DNA of 37,017 nt, taken from positions 1 to 37,017 of the forward strand of contig JAKAEO010000013.1 in NCBI GenBank assembly GCA_021818285.1, read 5' to 3'. The translations under genes were made by a program, and so were the position numbers. This DNA comes from Myxococcales bacterium. Its GTDB lineage: Bacteria; Myxococcota; Myxococcia; Myxococcales; Anaeromyxobacteraceae. The number at the start of each line of letters is the position of its first letter. The stretch's first letter is position 1. The notes under the pieces are model-generated. The model saw only the letters and a list, made by a program, of their open reading frames with translations, made no database searches and had not been told where the DNA came from. Below, piece by piece: positions 1 to 8,815 of the stretch.

Positions 1-738
1 CTCGGCCACCTCGGCCGCGGCCGCGCGCCGGTCCGACCCGGCGACCCCCACCACGTGGCGGTAGAGGAGGAGCAGCGAGGCGGCGAGGCAGGCGGACGCC
101 GCCACCGCCAGCACCGCGCGCCGCTCGCCGGCGAGGAGCGCCAGCAGGCCGAAGGCGGCCAGCGGCGCGGCCAGCGCCAGCAGGAAGGGCCACCAGCCCG
201 GGGCCGGCGCCGGGGCCAGCGGGGCGGTCTCGATCTCCAGGACTCCCGCCGGCGCCCCGCCCACCTCCACCGGCGCGGCCAGCGACAGCCGGCGGCCGGA
301 GAGCGGCTCGACCTCGATCTCCGGCCGGGGCGCCTCCTGCGCGTCGCGGTTGGAGCGCACCGCCGCGGCGATGCGCTGGGCGCGATCGTAGAGCGGCTTC
401 TCCTCGCGGGCGAGCCGCCGGGGCGCGGCCCGGCCGCCGGCGTCCTCCGGGGCGGTGGAGACCTCGAGCTGGAGCCCCAGGGCGAGCCGGGCCCGGGCCA
501 CGCCCGGCGTCGAGGCCTGCCAGGCGGTGGCGACCCGGCGGGCCGCGTCCCCGTCCGCCCCGGCGCGGTCGAGGAGCGAGACCAGCGCCTGGAGCGCCAC
601 CACCGCCTTGCGCTCCTCGCGCGCCCCGGCCACGTCGCGCCGGGCGTCGGCGAGGAAGCCGCGGGCCAGCCAGGCCCCCAGCGCGGCGCCGAGCGCCAGG
701 CCGGCGAGGAAGCGGAGGCGGTGGGAGGGCGCGCCCAT
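1..738 (-). CDS. Membrane protein, probable sugar ABC transporter permease (N-terminal part, cut by window edge)
   Basis: An open frame of 246 codons runs from an ATG at 738 to the window edge without a stop. It begins 7 bp after the stop of the sugar-binding protein gene, so it is co-transcribed with it. Visible features are a first hydrophobic segment at residues 7-27, then about 150 residues of soluble, Ala/Arg-rich sequence that is probably periplasmic. Two more hydrophobic segments follow at about 182-203 and 208-226. In ABC sugar importers the gene after the binding protein is normally the MalF-type permease, so that is the likely identity, but the transport domain with its EAA loop lies outside the window. 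The long soluble segment between TM1 and TM2 is unusual for a standard permease. An unrelated membrane protein cannot be excluded. Confidence 0.55.
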   Translation of the reverse strand, partial: MGAPSHRLRFLAGLALGAALGAWLARGFLADARRDVAGAREERKAVVALQALVSLLDRAGADGDAARRVATAWQASTPGVARARLALGLQLEVSTAPEDAGGRAAPRRLAREEKPLYDRAQRIAAAVRSNRDAQEAPRPEIEVEPLSGRRLSLAAPVEVGGAPAGVLEIETAPLAPAPAPGWWPFLLALAAPLAAFGLLALLAGERRAVLAVAASACLAASLLLLYRHVVGVAGSDRRAAAAEVAE

Positions 739-745
739 CCCCGGG

Positions 746-1963
746 CTACTTCCGGTGCAGCTCGGCGATGTTCTTCAGCACCTCGGCCTGGGCCTTGGCG
801 AGCGCGGCCTTCGGGGAGATGGTGCCGTTGGCCACCGAGGCCATCATGATGGTCGCCGGCGACCAGACCATGGTCATCTCCGGCAGGTTGGGCATCGGCA
901 CCGCCACCTCCACCTGGGTGCGGAAGGCCTTGAGGACCGGGTCGGCCGCCACCGCCGGGACCTGGTAGACCGACTGGTTGGAGGGGCTCTGCCGCCCCTC
1001 CAGCGCCATGATGGTCGCCGCCGGCTTGTCGGTGAGGTACTTCACGAAGTCGTAGGCGGCGTCCTTGTTCTTCGAGGGCGCGGCGATGAAGGCGCCCTCC
1101 ACCGTCATCCAGGGCCGCATCGGCTTGTTGCCGGCCTCGGTGACCAGCGGCAGCGGGGCGAGGCCGTACTCGATGTCCGGGGCGATCTCCCCGAGGAACC
1201 AGGGGCCGGTGAAGATCATCGCCGCCTTCCCCTGGTTGAAGAGGGCGGTGATGAGCGCGGTCGAGGGCTCCGCGGGCATGATCCCCTTGGCGATCCAGGA
1301 GCGGAGCAGCTCGAGCCCCTTCAGGTTCTCGGGGGCGTCGAGCACGGGGCGCGAGCTGTTGCCCTCGAAGACCCGCCCGCCGAAGGCGTTCTGCAGGGCC
1401 GCGTGGTAGTAGTAGTCGCTGTACCAGTAGGCGAGGCCGAAGCGGCCGGCGGCCCGGTCGGTGAGCTTCTGCGCCAGCTTCACCATCTCGGCGGTGGTGC
1501 GCGGCGGCGTCTTCACCAGCTTCTTGTTGTAGATGAGCGTGATGACCTTGTAGTTCACCGGCAGCCCCCAGACGGTGCCGCGGTAGGTCATGGCGTCGAG
1601 GGTGGTGGGGATGAAGCGATCCCGGGTGGCCTTGTCGAGGAAGAAGTCGATGGGCTCGACGGTGTTGCCGGCCTCGATCCATCCGCCCAGCCGGTCCTGC
1701 GCGTAGATGAAGACGTCGGGCCCCTTGCCGCGGGGCACCGCCGCAGAGATCTTGTCGGCGAAGGCGTCGTAGGGCACCGCCAGCGTGGTCACCTTGATCC
1801 CGGGGTGGGAGGCGCCGTAGGCGGCGGCGACCTTCTCGATGGCCGCCTTCTCGGCGGCGCGGTAGGCGTGCCAGACCACGATCTCCTTGTCGGCGGCGCG
1901 GGCCGCGGGGGAGAGGGTGGCGAGGGCGAGGAGCGCGGCGGCGGCGAGGCGGTTCGGGGTCAC
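746..1963 (-). CDS. Extracellular solute-binding protein of a sugar ABC transporter (MalE-like)
   Basis: A 405-residue family-1 solute-binding protein that captures a sugar, probably maltose or maltodextrin, in the periplasm and delivers it to the membrane transporter. A Sec signal peptide covers residues 1-24 with cleavage near ARA-ADK. The mature start (EIVVWHAYRAAEKAAIEKV) and the PYDAF and GKGPDVFIYAQDRLGGW segments are typical of this family, and length fits. The GTG start at 1963 is chosen because GGAGG stands just upstream in the 27-bp gap after the ATPase gene. The order ATPase, binding protein, putative permease, with a GH13 amylase upstream, supports alpha-glucan uptake. Substrate identity is inferred from context only. 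Confidence 0.88.
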   Translation of the reverse strand: MTPNRLAAAALLALATLSPAARAADKEIVVWHAYRAAEKAAIEKVAAAYGASHPGIKVTTLAVPYDAFADKISAAVPRGKGPDVFIYAQDRLGGWIEAGNTVEPIDFFLDKATRDRFIPTTLDAMTYRGTVWGLPVNYKVITLIYNKKLVKTPPRTTAEMVKLAQKLTDRAAGRFGLAYWYSDYYYHAALQNAFGGRVFEGNSSRPVLDAPENLKGLELLRSWIAKGIMPAEPSTALITALFNQGKAAMIFTGPWFLGEIAPDIEYGLAPLPLVTEAGNKPMRPWMTVEGAFIAAPSKNKDAAYDFVKYLTDKPAATIMALEGRQSPSNQSVYQVPAVAADPVLKAFRTQVEVAVPMPNLPEMTMVWSPATIMMASVANGTISPKAALAKAQAEVLKNIAELHRK

Positions 1964-1990
1964 GGGGTCCTCCGGTGCGGCCGGCCCGGC

Positions 1991-3085
<1,095 letters not shown>

Positions 3086-3250
3086 CGAGTGCCCTCGCCT
3101 GGACGGCGGCGGCTCCCGCGGAGGAGAGCCGCCCCGCGGCCATCAAACCTCGCCTCCGGGAGAATAGGCGCGCCCGTTTGGGGCAGGGTAGGCGAATCGT
3201 GCGGAACGGCATCATGCCGCGCCGGGTCGCGGCGCCAGGCGGCGGCGCGG

Positions 3251-4789
3251 CTACCGGCCCGGCGGGACGGCGAAGTAGGCCGCGGAGAGCGACGGCACCC
3301 GGATCGACAGATCGCCGCCGGCGCGCCTCGCCGCCGCCGCGCCCAGGAGGTCCTCGGGCTCGCGCCCGGCCCACTCCGCCGGCGCCGGCAGCCGGGCCTC
3401 CGCGGCCGTGACGCCGCGGTTCAGCGCCACCAGGACCACGTCGCCCGAGGCCGGGTCGCGGCGCGAGAAGACGTAGAGGTCCCCCGCGGTCTCGATCCCC
3501 CGGTGCTCGCCGCGCGACAGCGCCGGGTGGGCGCGCCGCGCCGCGACGAGCCTCCGGTACCAGGCGCGGAGCGCCTCGTCGCGCGGGCGCCCCTCGCCGG
3601 GCAGGATCTTCCGCTCCCCCCAGGGGAAGTCGCTGCGGTTGTCGGGCCAGGCGCCGCCGGGCCGGCCGACCTCCTCGCCGTAGTAGACGACGGGGATGCC
3701 GCTCACCGCGAACTGCAGCGCCGCGGCCATCCGGAACCGGGCCAGGTCCCCGTGGAGCTGGAAGAGCGCCCCGGGCACGTCGTGGTTGGAGAGGTACTGC
3801 GCCAGCAGGTGGCCGGGCCGCACCCGCATCCGCGAGGCGAGGTAGCGGTCGAAGGCCACGGTGCGGCCGCGCCCCTGCACCCAGGCCAGGGCGCTCCCCT
3901 GGAAGCCGAAGTCGAACCCGGCGTCCAGCTCGTCCCCCTCGAACCAGGGGTCGAGCACCTGGGCGTCGCCGCCCCAGACCTCGCCCAGCAGGAAGAAGCC
4001 GGGGGCCAGCTCGGCGCGGGCCCGCCGCCGGTGCTCCTTCCAGAAGTCGTGGGAGACGTGCTTCACCGTGTCGAGCCGGAAGCCGTCGAGCCCGAGCCGC
4101 CTCGCCCAGCCGAGTTGGACGTCGAGCAGCCAGTCCCGGACCTCGGGCCGCTCGGTCTTCCAGTCGGGGAGCCCGGCCACGCAGGAGGTGAGGTCGTCGG
4201 TGCCGCAGTCGCCGCGATCGGGCGAGCGCAGCCAGTCGCGGGTGCGGGGGTCGGTGAGGTAGTGGGTGCCGTAGCCGGCGTGGTTGTAGACGACGTCGAG
4301 CAGCACCCGGATGCCGCGGGCGTGGCAGGCCGCCACCAGCCGGCGCAGCTGCTCCTCGGTCCCGAAGCGCGGGTCGATGCGGGTGAGGTCGTCGGCCCAG
4401 TAGCCGTGGTAGCCCCAGTCCGGGAAGCCGGCGCCGTACACCGGGCCGTCGATGTTCTTCACCAGCGGGTTCACCCAGAGCGCGGTGACCCCCAGCGAGG
4501 CGATCTCGTCGAGGTGGGCGAGCAGCCCGGCGAGGTCCCCGCCGTGGAAGGCCCCCTTGGCGGCGCGGTCGGCCCCGGCGTCGTTCGAGAGGTCGCCGTC
4601 GGCGAAGCGGTCGACCAGGACGAAGTACAGCACCTCGTCGGACCAGGGACGCGGCGGGAGCGGGGCCGGCGCCGCGGCCGCGGCGGAGGGTGGCGCGGCC
4701 GGGACCGCCGGGACGGTGCGGCAGCCGGCGGCGAGGAGCGCGGCGAGGAGCGCGGCGAGGAGGGCGGCGGGCCGGGTGGGGCGGTGCAT
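3251..4789 (-). CDS. GH13 alpha-amylase family lipoprotein
   Basis: A 512-residue glycoside hydrolase of family 13 predicted to cut alpha-1,4-glucans at the cell envelope. The N-terminus has a hydrophobic stretch ending in a lipobox (LLAAGC, Cys23), followed by an Ala/Pro linker to about residue 48. The (beta/alpha)8 barrel carries region I DVVYNH (165-170), region II GFRLDTVKH with nucleophile Asp240, region III LLGEVWGG with acid/base Glu270, and region IV SNHD with Asp337, so all three catalytic acids are present. A small C-terminal beta domain follows. It lies upstream of a sugar ABC transporter on the same strand, which fits breakdown followed by uptake. Exact specificity (amylase, cyclomaltodextrinase or neopullulanase) cannot be read from sequence. 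Confidence 0.9.
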   Translation of the reverse strand: MHRPTRPAALLAALLAALLAAGCRTVPAVPAAPPSAAAAAPAPLPPRPWSDEVLYFVLVDRFADGDLSNDAGADRAAKGAFHGGDLAGLLAHLDEIASLGVTALWVNPLVKNIDGPVYGAGFPDWGYHGYWADDLTRIDPRFGTEEQLRRLVAACHARGIRVLLDVVYNHAGYGTHYLTDPRTRDWLRSPDRGDCGTDDLTSCVAGLPDWKTERPEVRDWLLDVQLGWARRLGLDGFRLDTVKHVSHDFWKEHRRRARAELAPGFFLLGEVWGGDAQVLDPWFEGDELDAGFDFGFQGSALAWVQGRGRTVAFDRYLASRMRVRPGHLLAQYLSNHDVPGALFQLHGDLARFRMAAALQFAVSGIPVVYYGEEVGRPGGAWPDNRSDFPWGERKILPGEGRPRDEALRAWYRRLVAARRAHPALSRGEHRGIETAGDLYVFSRRDPASGDVVLVALNRGVTAAEARLPAPAEWAGREPEDLLGAAAARRAGGDLSIRVPSLSAAYFAVPPGR

Positions 4790-4960
4790 CGCGCCATCCT
4801 ATCCGCCAGCGCGCCGGGCCCGGGCCGTTCCGATGGGGCGCGGCCGGGCGGGCCGCGCTCGCGCCTCCCGGCGACCGCGCTGGTTCCGCTGGAGCTGACG
4901 CGGCGTTTCGCCCCGGGTGGAGCAGGGGAACGGCGCGCGCCGCGCGGCGCCGGGTTCCGG

Positions 4961-4966
4961 TATCAT
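4961..4966 (+). promoter_or_regulatory. Possible -10 element of the Cys-rich lipoprotein gene
   Basis: TATCAT in an otherwise extremely GC-rich divergent gap (4790-4991). It lies about 25 bp before the start codon, and the Shine-Dalgarno GGAGG at 4981-4985 follows. No convincing -35 is visible, so this is a weak call. No clear promoter was seen for the divergent amylase gene. Confidence 0.35.
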
Positions 4967-4991
4967 CCCCGGGCGCACCGGGAGGCAACCC

Positions 4992-6218
4992 ATGGCTCGA
5001 ACGCCGCGAAGCGCCCTCGTCTTCCTCGCCGCGCTCGGGGCGCTCGCCTCGGCCGGCTGCCCCTCCTCCTCCACGGTGAAGTGCTCCGCCGGAGAGGTGA
5101 ACTGCGGCGGCGGCTGCCAGTCGCTGGCGACCGACCGCATCAACTGCGGCGCCTGCGGCGTCGTCTGCGCCGCCACGCAGGTGTGCGTCGCCGGCACCTG
5201 CCAGGCCTGCCCGGCCGGCCAGGCGGTCTGCGCCGGCGTCTGCAAGGACGTGACCTCCGACGCGGCGAACTGCGGCGCCTGCGGTCACGCCTGCGGCCCC
5301 GGCACCTGCGCCGGGGGCGCCTGCGCCTGCACCGCCCCCGCCGTCGACTGCGGTGGCAACCCGGCCTGCGTGAATCTCCAGACCGATCGGGCGCACTGCG
5401 GAACCTGCACCACGGTCTGCGGGCTCACGAACCAGGTCTGCTCCTCCGGGACCTGCGCCTGCCCGGCGGCGCTGCCGGACGCCTGCGGCAGCGCCTGCAC
5501 CTCGACGCAGAGCGACCCGGCCAACTGCGGGACCTGCGGCTACGTCTGTCCGCTCTCGAGCGAGACCTGCTCGGCCGGAGTCTGCGCCTGCCCGCCGTCG
5601 CTGCCGGACGCCTGCGGGACGGCCTGCACCTCGAAGCTGACCGATCCCGCGAACTGCGGGACCTGCGGCCACGTCTGTCCCCTCGCCAACGACGTCTGCT
5701 CGGCCGGAGCGTGCGCCTGCCCGGCGACCCTCCCCGACGCCTGCCCCACCCTCTGCACCTCGCTCCAGACCGACCCGGCCAACTGCGGGACCTGCAACCA
5801 CGCCTGCGGCTCGGGCCAGACCTGCACCTCCGGCACCTGTTGCACCACGGGCAGCGTCGCCTGCTCCGGGACCTGCTGCGCGCCGGGCGCCACCTGCGGC
5901 TGCGCGGGCGGGACCGCCTGCCAGACGGCGCACGACATGGGCGTGACCCCCGTCGCCGGGGGTTCACGGGCCTTCTTCGACTGCAACGCGCCGGGGAGCG
6001 CGGCCGCGGCGCTCGACGCCGCCCAGGCGTGGGATCCGTCCGGGTCCGCCACCACCGCGTCGCTCTGCCCGACCACGACGGTCTCGCGGCTGTCCTCCGG
6101 GTCGCCGCAGTTCTGCGCCACGTGGGATCACGGCGGTGCGCTCACCGCCGGTCACGTCGTGGTGGTGCAGAGCCTGTCCTGCCAGTGCCCGCAGCCCGGC
6201 GATCCGGCCTGGTACTGA
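4992..6218 (+). CDS. Cysteine-rich tandem-repeat lipoprotein
   Basis: A 408-residue secreted protein of unknown function. The ATG at 4992 is preferred over a GTG at 4917 because GGAGG lies at 4981-4985 and a signal sequence starts there directly. That signal ends in a lipobox-like SAGC (Cys23). From residue 31 to about 310 the protein is very rich in Cys and has six copies of a core resembling DPANCGTCGHVC, alternating with CSAGxCACPxxLPDAC segments. The last 100 residues are different and hold four Cys. Cys-rich repeat lipoproteins of this style are common and uncharacterised in myxobacteria. The even Cys pattern suggests many disulfides in a surface-exposed, rod-like protein. Alternatives are metal binding or adhesion, and neither can be decided here. 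Confidence 0.85.
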   Translation: MARTPRSALVFLAALGALASAGCPSSSTVKCSAGEVNCGGGCQSLATDRINCGACGVVCAATQVCVAGTCQACPAGQAVCAGVCKDVTSDAANCGACGHACGPGTCAGGACACTAPAVDCGGNPACVNLQTDRAHCGTCTTVCGLTNQVCSSGTCACPAALPDACGSACTSTQSDPANCGTCGYVCPLSSETCSAGVCACPPSLPDACGTACTSKLTDPANCGTCGHVCPLANDVCSAGACACPATLPDACPTLCTSLQTDPANCGTCNHACGSGQTCTSGTCCTTGSVACSGTCCAPGATCGCAGGTACQTAHDMGVTPVAGGSRAFFDCNAPGSAAAALDAAQAWDPSGSATTASLCPTTTVSRLSSGSPQFCATWDHGGALTAGHVVVVQSLSCQCPQPGDPAWY

Positions 6219-6240
6219 GGCCGGGGCGGCCGCCTGGCGC

Positions 6241-6858
6241 TCAGCCCGCTCCGCGCTCCTCGCCGAGGCCGAGCCGCGCCACGTCGGCCGGGGTGTTGGC
6301 GTTCTCGAAGGACCGCCCCGCGGGGTCCACGGTGCGCCACTCCTCCTCGGGGACGAAGTGGGCGCCGCAGGCGGTCGCGATCTTCCACATCGAGGGGTCG
6401 CCGGCGGCGAGCAGCCGCTCCACCGCCGCCAGGCAATCCACCGACCAGAAGGCGTGGAGCGGCTCCAGCCGGCCGCGCCAGATCACCGCGACCACCGGCG
6501 CGTCGCGCCGGGCGGCGAGCCAGGCGATGGGGCCGGCCGAGAGGAAGGGCATGTCGCAGCCGGCGGTGAAGACCCAGCGCGTGCGCGCCGCCGAGAGCGC
6601 GGCGTGCAGCCCGCCCGGAGCCCCCTTGCCGGGGACGAGGTCGCCGACCACCGGCGCGCCGAAGTCCCGGTACGGGGACGGGTCGTTGGCCACGACGAGC
6701 GAGGCGCCGAACAGCGCGCGGAAGAGGCGGAGGGAGCGGCCGGCGATGGGCTCTCCGCCCACGCGCAGCAGCCCCTTGGCGGTGCCGCCGAGGCGCGTCG
6801 CCTGGCCGCCGGCCACCAGGGCGCCGGTGCAGTCGGGGAGGGGCGGGGCGTGGGGCAT
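6241..6858 (-). CDS. mobA: MobA-like molybdenum cofactor guanylyltransferase
   Basis: A 205-residue nucleotidyltransferase-like protein. In the family, MobA joins GMP from GTP to molybdopterin to give the bis-MGD cofactor. The N-terminal signature LVAGGQATRLGGTAKGLLRV (residues 14-33) is the NTP-binding loop with its conserved Lys. FTAGCDMPFL is the metal-binding Asp region, and PGKGAPGGLHAAL matches the usual PGxGPLGGL segment. Length is normal. The gene is convergent with the Cys-rich lipoprotein (22 bp apart) and divergent from the TPR gene (45 bp between starts). No strong Shine-Dalgarno is visible before the ATG. No molybdoenzyme is encoded nearby, so it is probably a stand-alone housekeeping gene. 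Confidence 0.86.
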   Translation of the reverse strand: MPHAPPLPDCTGALVAGGQATRLGGTAKGLLRVGGEPIAGRSLRLFRALFGASLVVANDPSPYRDFGAPVVGDLVPGKGAPGGLHAALSAARTRWVFTAGCDMPFLSAGPIAWLAARRDAPVVAVIWRGRLEPLHAFWSVDCLAAVERLLAAGDPSMWKIATACGAHFVPEEEWRTVDPAGRSFENANTPADVARLGLGEERGAG

Positions 6859-6866
6859 GGAGGCGC

Positions 6867-6895
6867 TTGGACCGGGGTCCGCCGTGCACTATAAG
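6867..6895 (+). promoter_or_regulatory. Sigma70-type promoter, probably giving a leaderless mRNA
   Basis: TTGGAC (6867-6872), a 17-bp spacer and TATAAG (6890-6895) form one of the best sigma70-type promoters in the window. The expected transcription start, 7-8 bases after the -10, falls at 6902-6903, next to the GTG start codon at 6904. There is then no room for a Shine-Dalgarno, so translation would be leaderless. Confidence 0.6.
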
Positions 6896-6903
6896 AGGCG
6901 GGC

Positions 6904-7233
6904 GTGACTCCGGAGAAGCGGCTCGAGGCGTTCCAGCGGATGGTGGCCGAGAAGCCGGGCGAGCCCTTCGCCCGCTACTCGCTGGCCATGGCGCTGCGCT
7001 CCGCCGGGCGCGACGCCGAGGCGGCGCGGGAGTTCGAGGAGCTGGCGCGCCGCAGCCCGGACTACGTGCCCACCTGGCTCATGCTGGGCCAGGTGCTGGA
7101 GTCGCTGGGGCGCGCCCCCGACGCGGCGCGGGTCTACCAGGAGGGCGCGGCCCGCGCGGCCCGGGCCGGGAACGGCCACGCGCGGCAGGAGCTGGACCAG
7201 GCGCTCGACACGCTGCGGGCGCGCGGAACCTAG
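6904..7233 (+). CDS. Small TPR-repeat protein
   Basis: A 109-residue cytoplasmic protein made almost only of tetratricopeptide helices. Two clear TPR units are visible: PFARYSLAMALRSAGRDAEA starting at about residue 21, and the stretch YVPTWLMLGQVLESLGRAPDA from about residue 55. A third, shorter one reaches the C-terminus. There is no signal peptide. The function is unknown beyond likely protein-protein contact. The GTG at 6904 lies 8 bp after a strong -10 element, so the transcript is likely leaderless. It is 9 bp upstream of fabI and almost certainly co-transcribed with it. Small TPR proteins of this kind are common in Anaeromyxobacter-like genomes. Confidence 0.8.
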   Translation: MTPEKRLEAFQRMVAEKPGEPFARYSLAMALRSAGRDAEAAREFEELARRSPDYVPTWLMLGQVLESLGRAPDAARVYQEGAARAARAGNGHARQELDQALDTLRARGT

Positions 7234-7242
7234 GGAGGCGGA

Positions 7243-8031
7243 ATGCCGGGACCACTCATGCAGGGGAAGCGCGCGCTCGTCACCGGCGTCGCCAACGACC
7301 GCTCCATCGCCTGGGCCATCGCCCAGCTCTTCCAGAGGGAGGGGGCCGATCTGGCCTTCACCTATCCGGGGGAGGCGATGGAGCGGCGGGTGCGGCCGCT
7401 GGCGGAGGGCATCGGCGCCAGGGCCATCGTGGACTGCGACGTCTCCAAGGACGCCGACATCGACCGCGCCGTGGCCGAGGTGCGCAAGGTCTGGGACCGG
7501 ATCGACGTCATCGTCCACTCCATCGGCTACGCGCCGCGCGAGGCGCTGGACGGCCGCTTCACCGACGTCACCACCCGCCAGTCCTGGGCCATCGCCCTGG
7601 ACGTGTCGGCCTACTCGCTGATCGGGCTGGCCCGCGCCTTCAAGCCCATGATGCCGCCGGGCTCGAGCATCGTGACGCTGACCTACTACGGCAGCGAGAA
7701 GGTGGTGAAGCACTACAACGTCATGGGGGTCGCCAAGGCGGCGCTGGAGTGCTCGGCCCGCTACCTGGCCGAGGACCTGGGCCAGGACGGCATCCGCGTG
7801 AACGCCATCAGCGCCGGCCCGATCAAGACGCTGGCCGCCGCCGGCATCAAGGGGATGCGCACCATGCTCGGCGAGAACGCCGACAAGACGCCGCTGCGCC
7901 GCAACGTGGACCAGGAGGACGTGGCCCGCGCGGCGCTCTTCCTCTGCAGCGAGCTGGGCCAGAACGTCACCGGCGAGACGCTGCACGTGGACGCCGGCCA
8001 GAACATCATGGGCGTGGTGTCGATGGGGTAG
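7243..8031 (+). CDS. fabI: Enoyl-[acyl-carrier-protein] reductase (FabI type)
   Basis: A 262-residue NADH-dependent enoyl-ACP reductase that performs the last step of each fatty-acid elongation cycle in the cytoplasm. It is an atypical short-chain dehydrogenase: nucleotide loop GVANDRSIAWAIA (residues 15-27), then the catalytic Tyr158 and Lys165 in YNVMGVAK. LTYYGSEKVVKHYNVMG and RVNAISAGPIKTLAAAGI are FabI hallmarks, and the family length is about 260. The ATG at 7243 is preferred over the one at 7258 because GGGAGGCGG lies immediately before it. It is the second gene after the small TPR protein. No resistance-type substitution can be judged without an alignment. Confidence 0.95.
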   Translation: MPGPLMQGKRALVTGVANDRSIAWAIAQLFQREGADLAFTYPGEAMERRVRPLAEGIGARAIVDCDVSKDADIDRAVAEVRKVWDRIDVIVHSIGYAPREALDGRFTDVTTRQSWAIALDVSAYSLIGLARAFKPMMPPGSSIVTLTYYGSEKVVKHYNVMGVAKAALECSARYLAEDLGQDGIRVNAISAGPIKTLAAAGIKGMRTMLGENADKTPLRRNVDQEDVARAALFLCSELGQNVTGETLHVDAGQNIMGVVSMG

Positions 8032-8072
8032 GGGCCTCCCCCGGGGCCGCCCACCTCCGCGCGCCGTCCAGC

Positions 8073-8089
8073 GTGACCGATCCGGTCAC
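8073..8089. promoter_or_regulatory. 17-bp inverted repeat, putative activator-binding site 1
   Basis: GTGACCGATCCGGTCAC is a perfect inverted repeat (GTGACCG / CGGTCAC, 3-bp centre). Its centre lies 80 bp upstream of the -24 GG of the sigma54-type promoter at 8161. Related 17-mers occur at 32151, 33113 and 35337, each at a similar distance from a sigma54-like promoter. This fits an enhancer for an NtrC-type activator. Confidence 0.6.
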
Positions 8090-8160
8090 GGTGTGGCGGC
8101 GCGCGACGTTCCCGCGGGCCGGACCTCCCCGGATTCCGGGCGGTTCCCGGTGCCGGCGCC

Positions 8161-8175
8161 GGCACGGGCCGTGCT
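8161..8175 (+). promoter_or_regulatory. Sigma54-type promoter of the cupredoxin gene
   Basis: GGCACG, four bases, GTGCT gives the GG-N10-GC spacing of a -24/-12 promoter (GG at 8161-8162, GC at 8173-8174). The start codon is 70 bp downstream. A caution is that the element is itself partly self-complementary (GCACG/CGTGC), so chance cannot be excluded for this copy alone. Confidence 0.55.
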
Positions 8176-8243
8176 CGTGGACCCGGGAACGGCGCACCGC
8201 CTCCCTTCCCCGGCGGGCCCCGCACCGAGAGGACGGAACGCAC

Positions 8244-8741
8244 ATGACCACGAGGACCTGGTTCACCCTGACCGCCGCGTACGCGCTGCTCGCCGCCGGC
8301 CCCGCCCTCGGCGAGGAGGCCCCCGACGGCCACGGCCAGGGCGCGGGCCACTGCACGTGCGCGAGCCACGGCAGCGCCACGCACAACGCCGCGACCATGG
8401 ACCACGGTGCGACGGACCACGGAGCGACCGTGGACGCCGGGACGAAGCCGGCGCCGGTGAAGGTGGCCGCCGCGCCCGCCGCCCGCACCATCGCCATCCA
8501 GGTGACGGCGGAGTTCACCCCCGCCGAGATCCACGTGAAGCGGGGCGAGGCGGTGAAGCTGGTCTTCACCCGCACCACCGACCGCACCTGCGCCACCAGC
8601 GTCCACTTCCGGGAGCTGGGCCTGGACCGGGAGCTGCCGCTCGGCAAGCCGGTGACCGTGGCGCTGAAGCCGGCCCAGGCCGGCAAGTACCGCTTCAGCT
8701 GCGGCATGGACATGGTCGCCGGGACGCTGGTGGTGGACTGA
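8244..8741 (+). CDS. Secreted cupredoxin-domain protein with His-rich linker
   Basis: A 165-residue periplasmic protein. Residues 1-23 are a signal peptide. Residues 28-63 form a His/Cys/Met-rich linker with CTC (37-39) and repeated DHGAT. Residues 82-165 are a cupredoxin fold: FTPAEIHVKRGEAVKLVFTR, then ELPLGKPVTVALKPAQAGKY and the ligand loop FSCGMDM with Cys153, Met155 and Met157. His121 is a further candidate ligand. Domains of this exact type accompany copper-exporting ATPases and copper resistance loci. The likely role is binding or relaying copper in the periplasm. The ATG at 8244 has GAGAGGACGG upstream. It carries its own sigma54-like promoter and upstream 17-bp element. The convergent neighbour is a DmeF-like efflux gene. 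Confidence 0.85.
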   Translation: MTTRTWFTLTAAYALLAAGPALGEEAPDGHGQGAGHCTCASHGSATHNAATMDHGATDHGATVDAGTKPAPVKVAAAPAARTIAIQVTAEFTPAEIHVKRGEAVKLVFTRTTDRTCATSVHFRELGLDRELPLGKPVTVALKPAQAGKYRFSCGMDMVAGTLVVD

Positions 8742-8760
8742 GCCGGCGGGAGCGGTTCCA

Positions 8761-8805
8761 GGCCGGCGGGGGCTCCCCTCTCCCCCCCCTCCCCTCCCGC
8801 CGGCC
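8761..8805. terminator. Possible bidirectional terminator hairpin
   Basis: GGCCGGCGGG at 8761-8770 pairs perfectly with CCCGCCGGCC at 8796-8805, leaving a 25-base C-rich loop. It sits between two convergent genes. There is no T-run, so intrinsic termination is uncertain. Confidence 0.4.
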
Positions 8806-8815
8806 ACTTCGCGCC

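Noticed and set aside
3086-3250. Promoter before the sugar ATPase
   Set aside because: A lone TATTCT on the minus strand (3166-3161) has no matching -35, so not listed.
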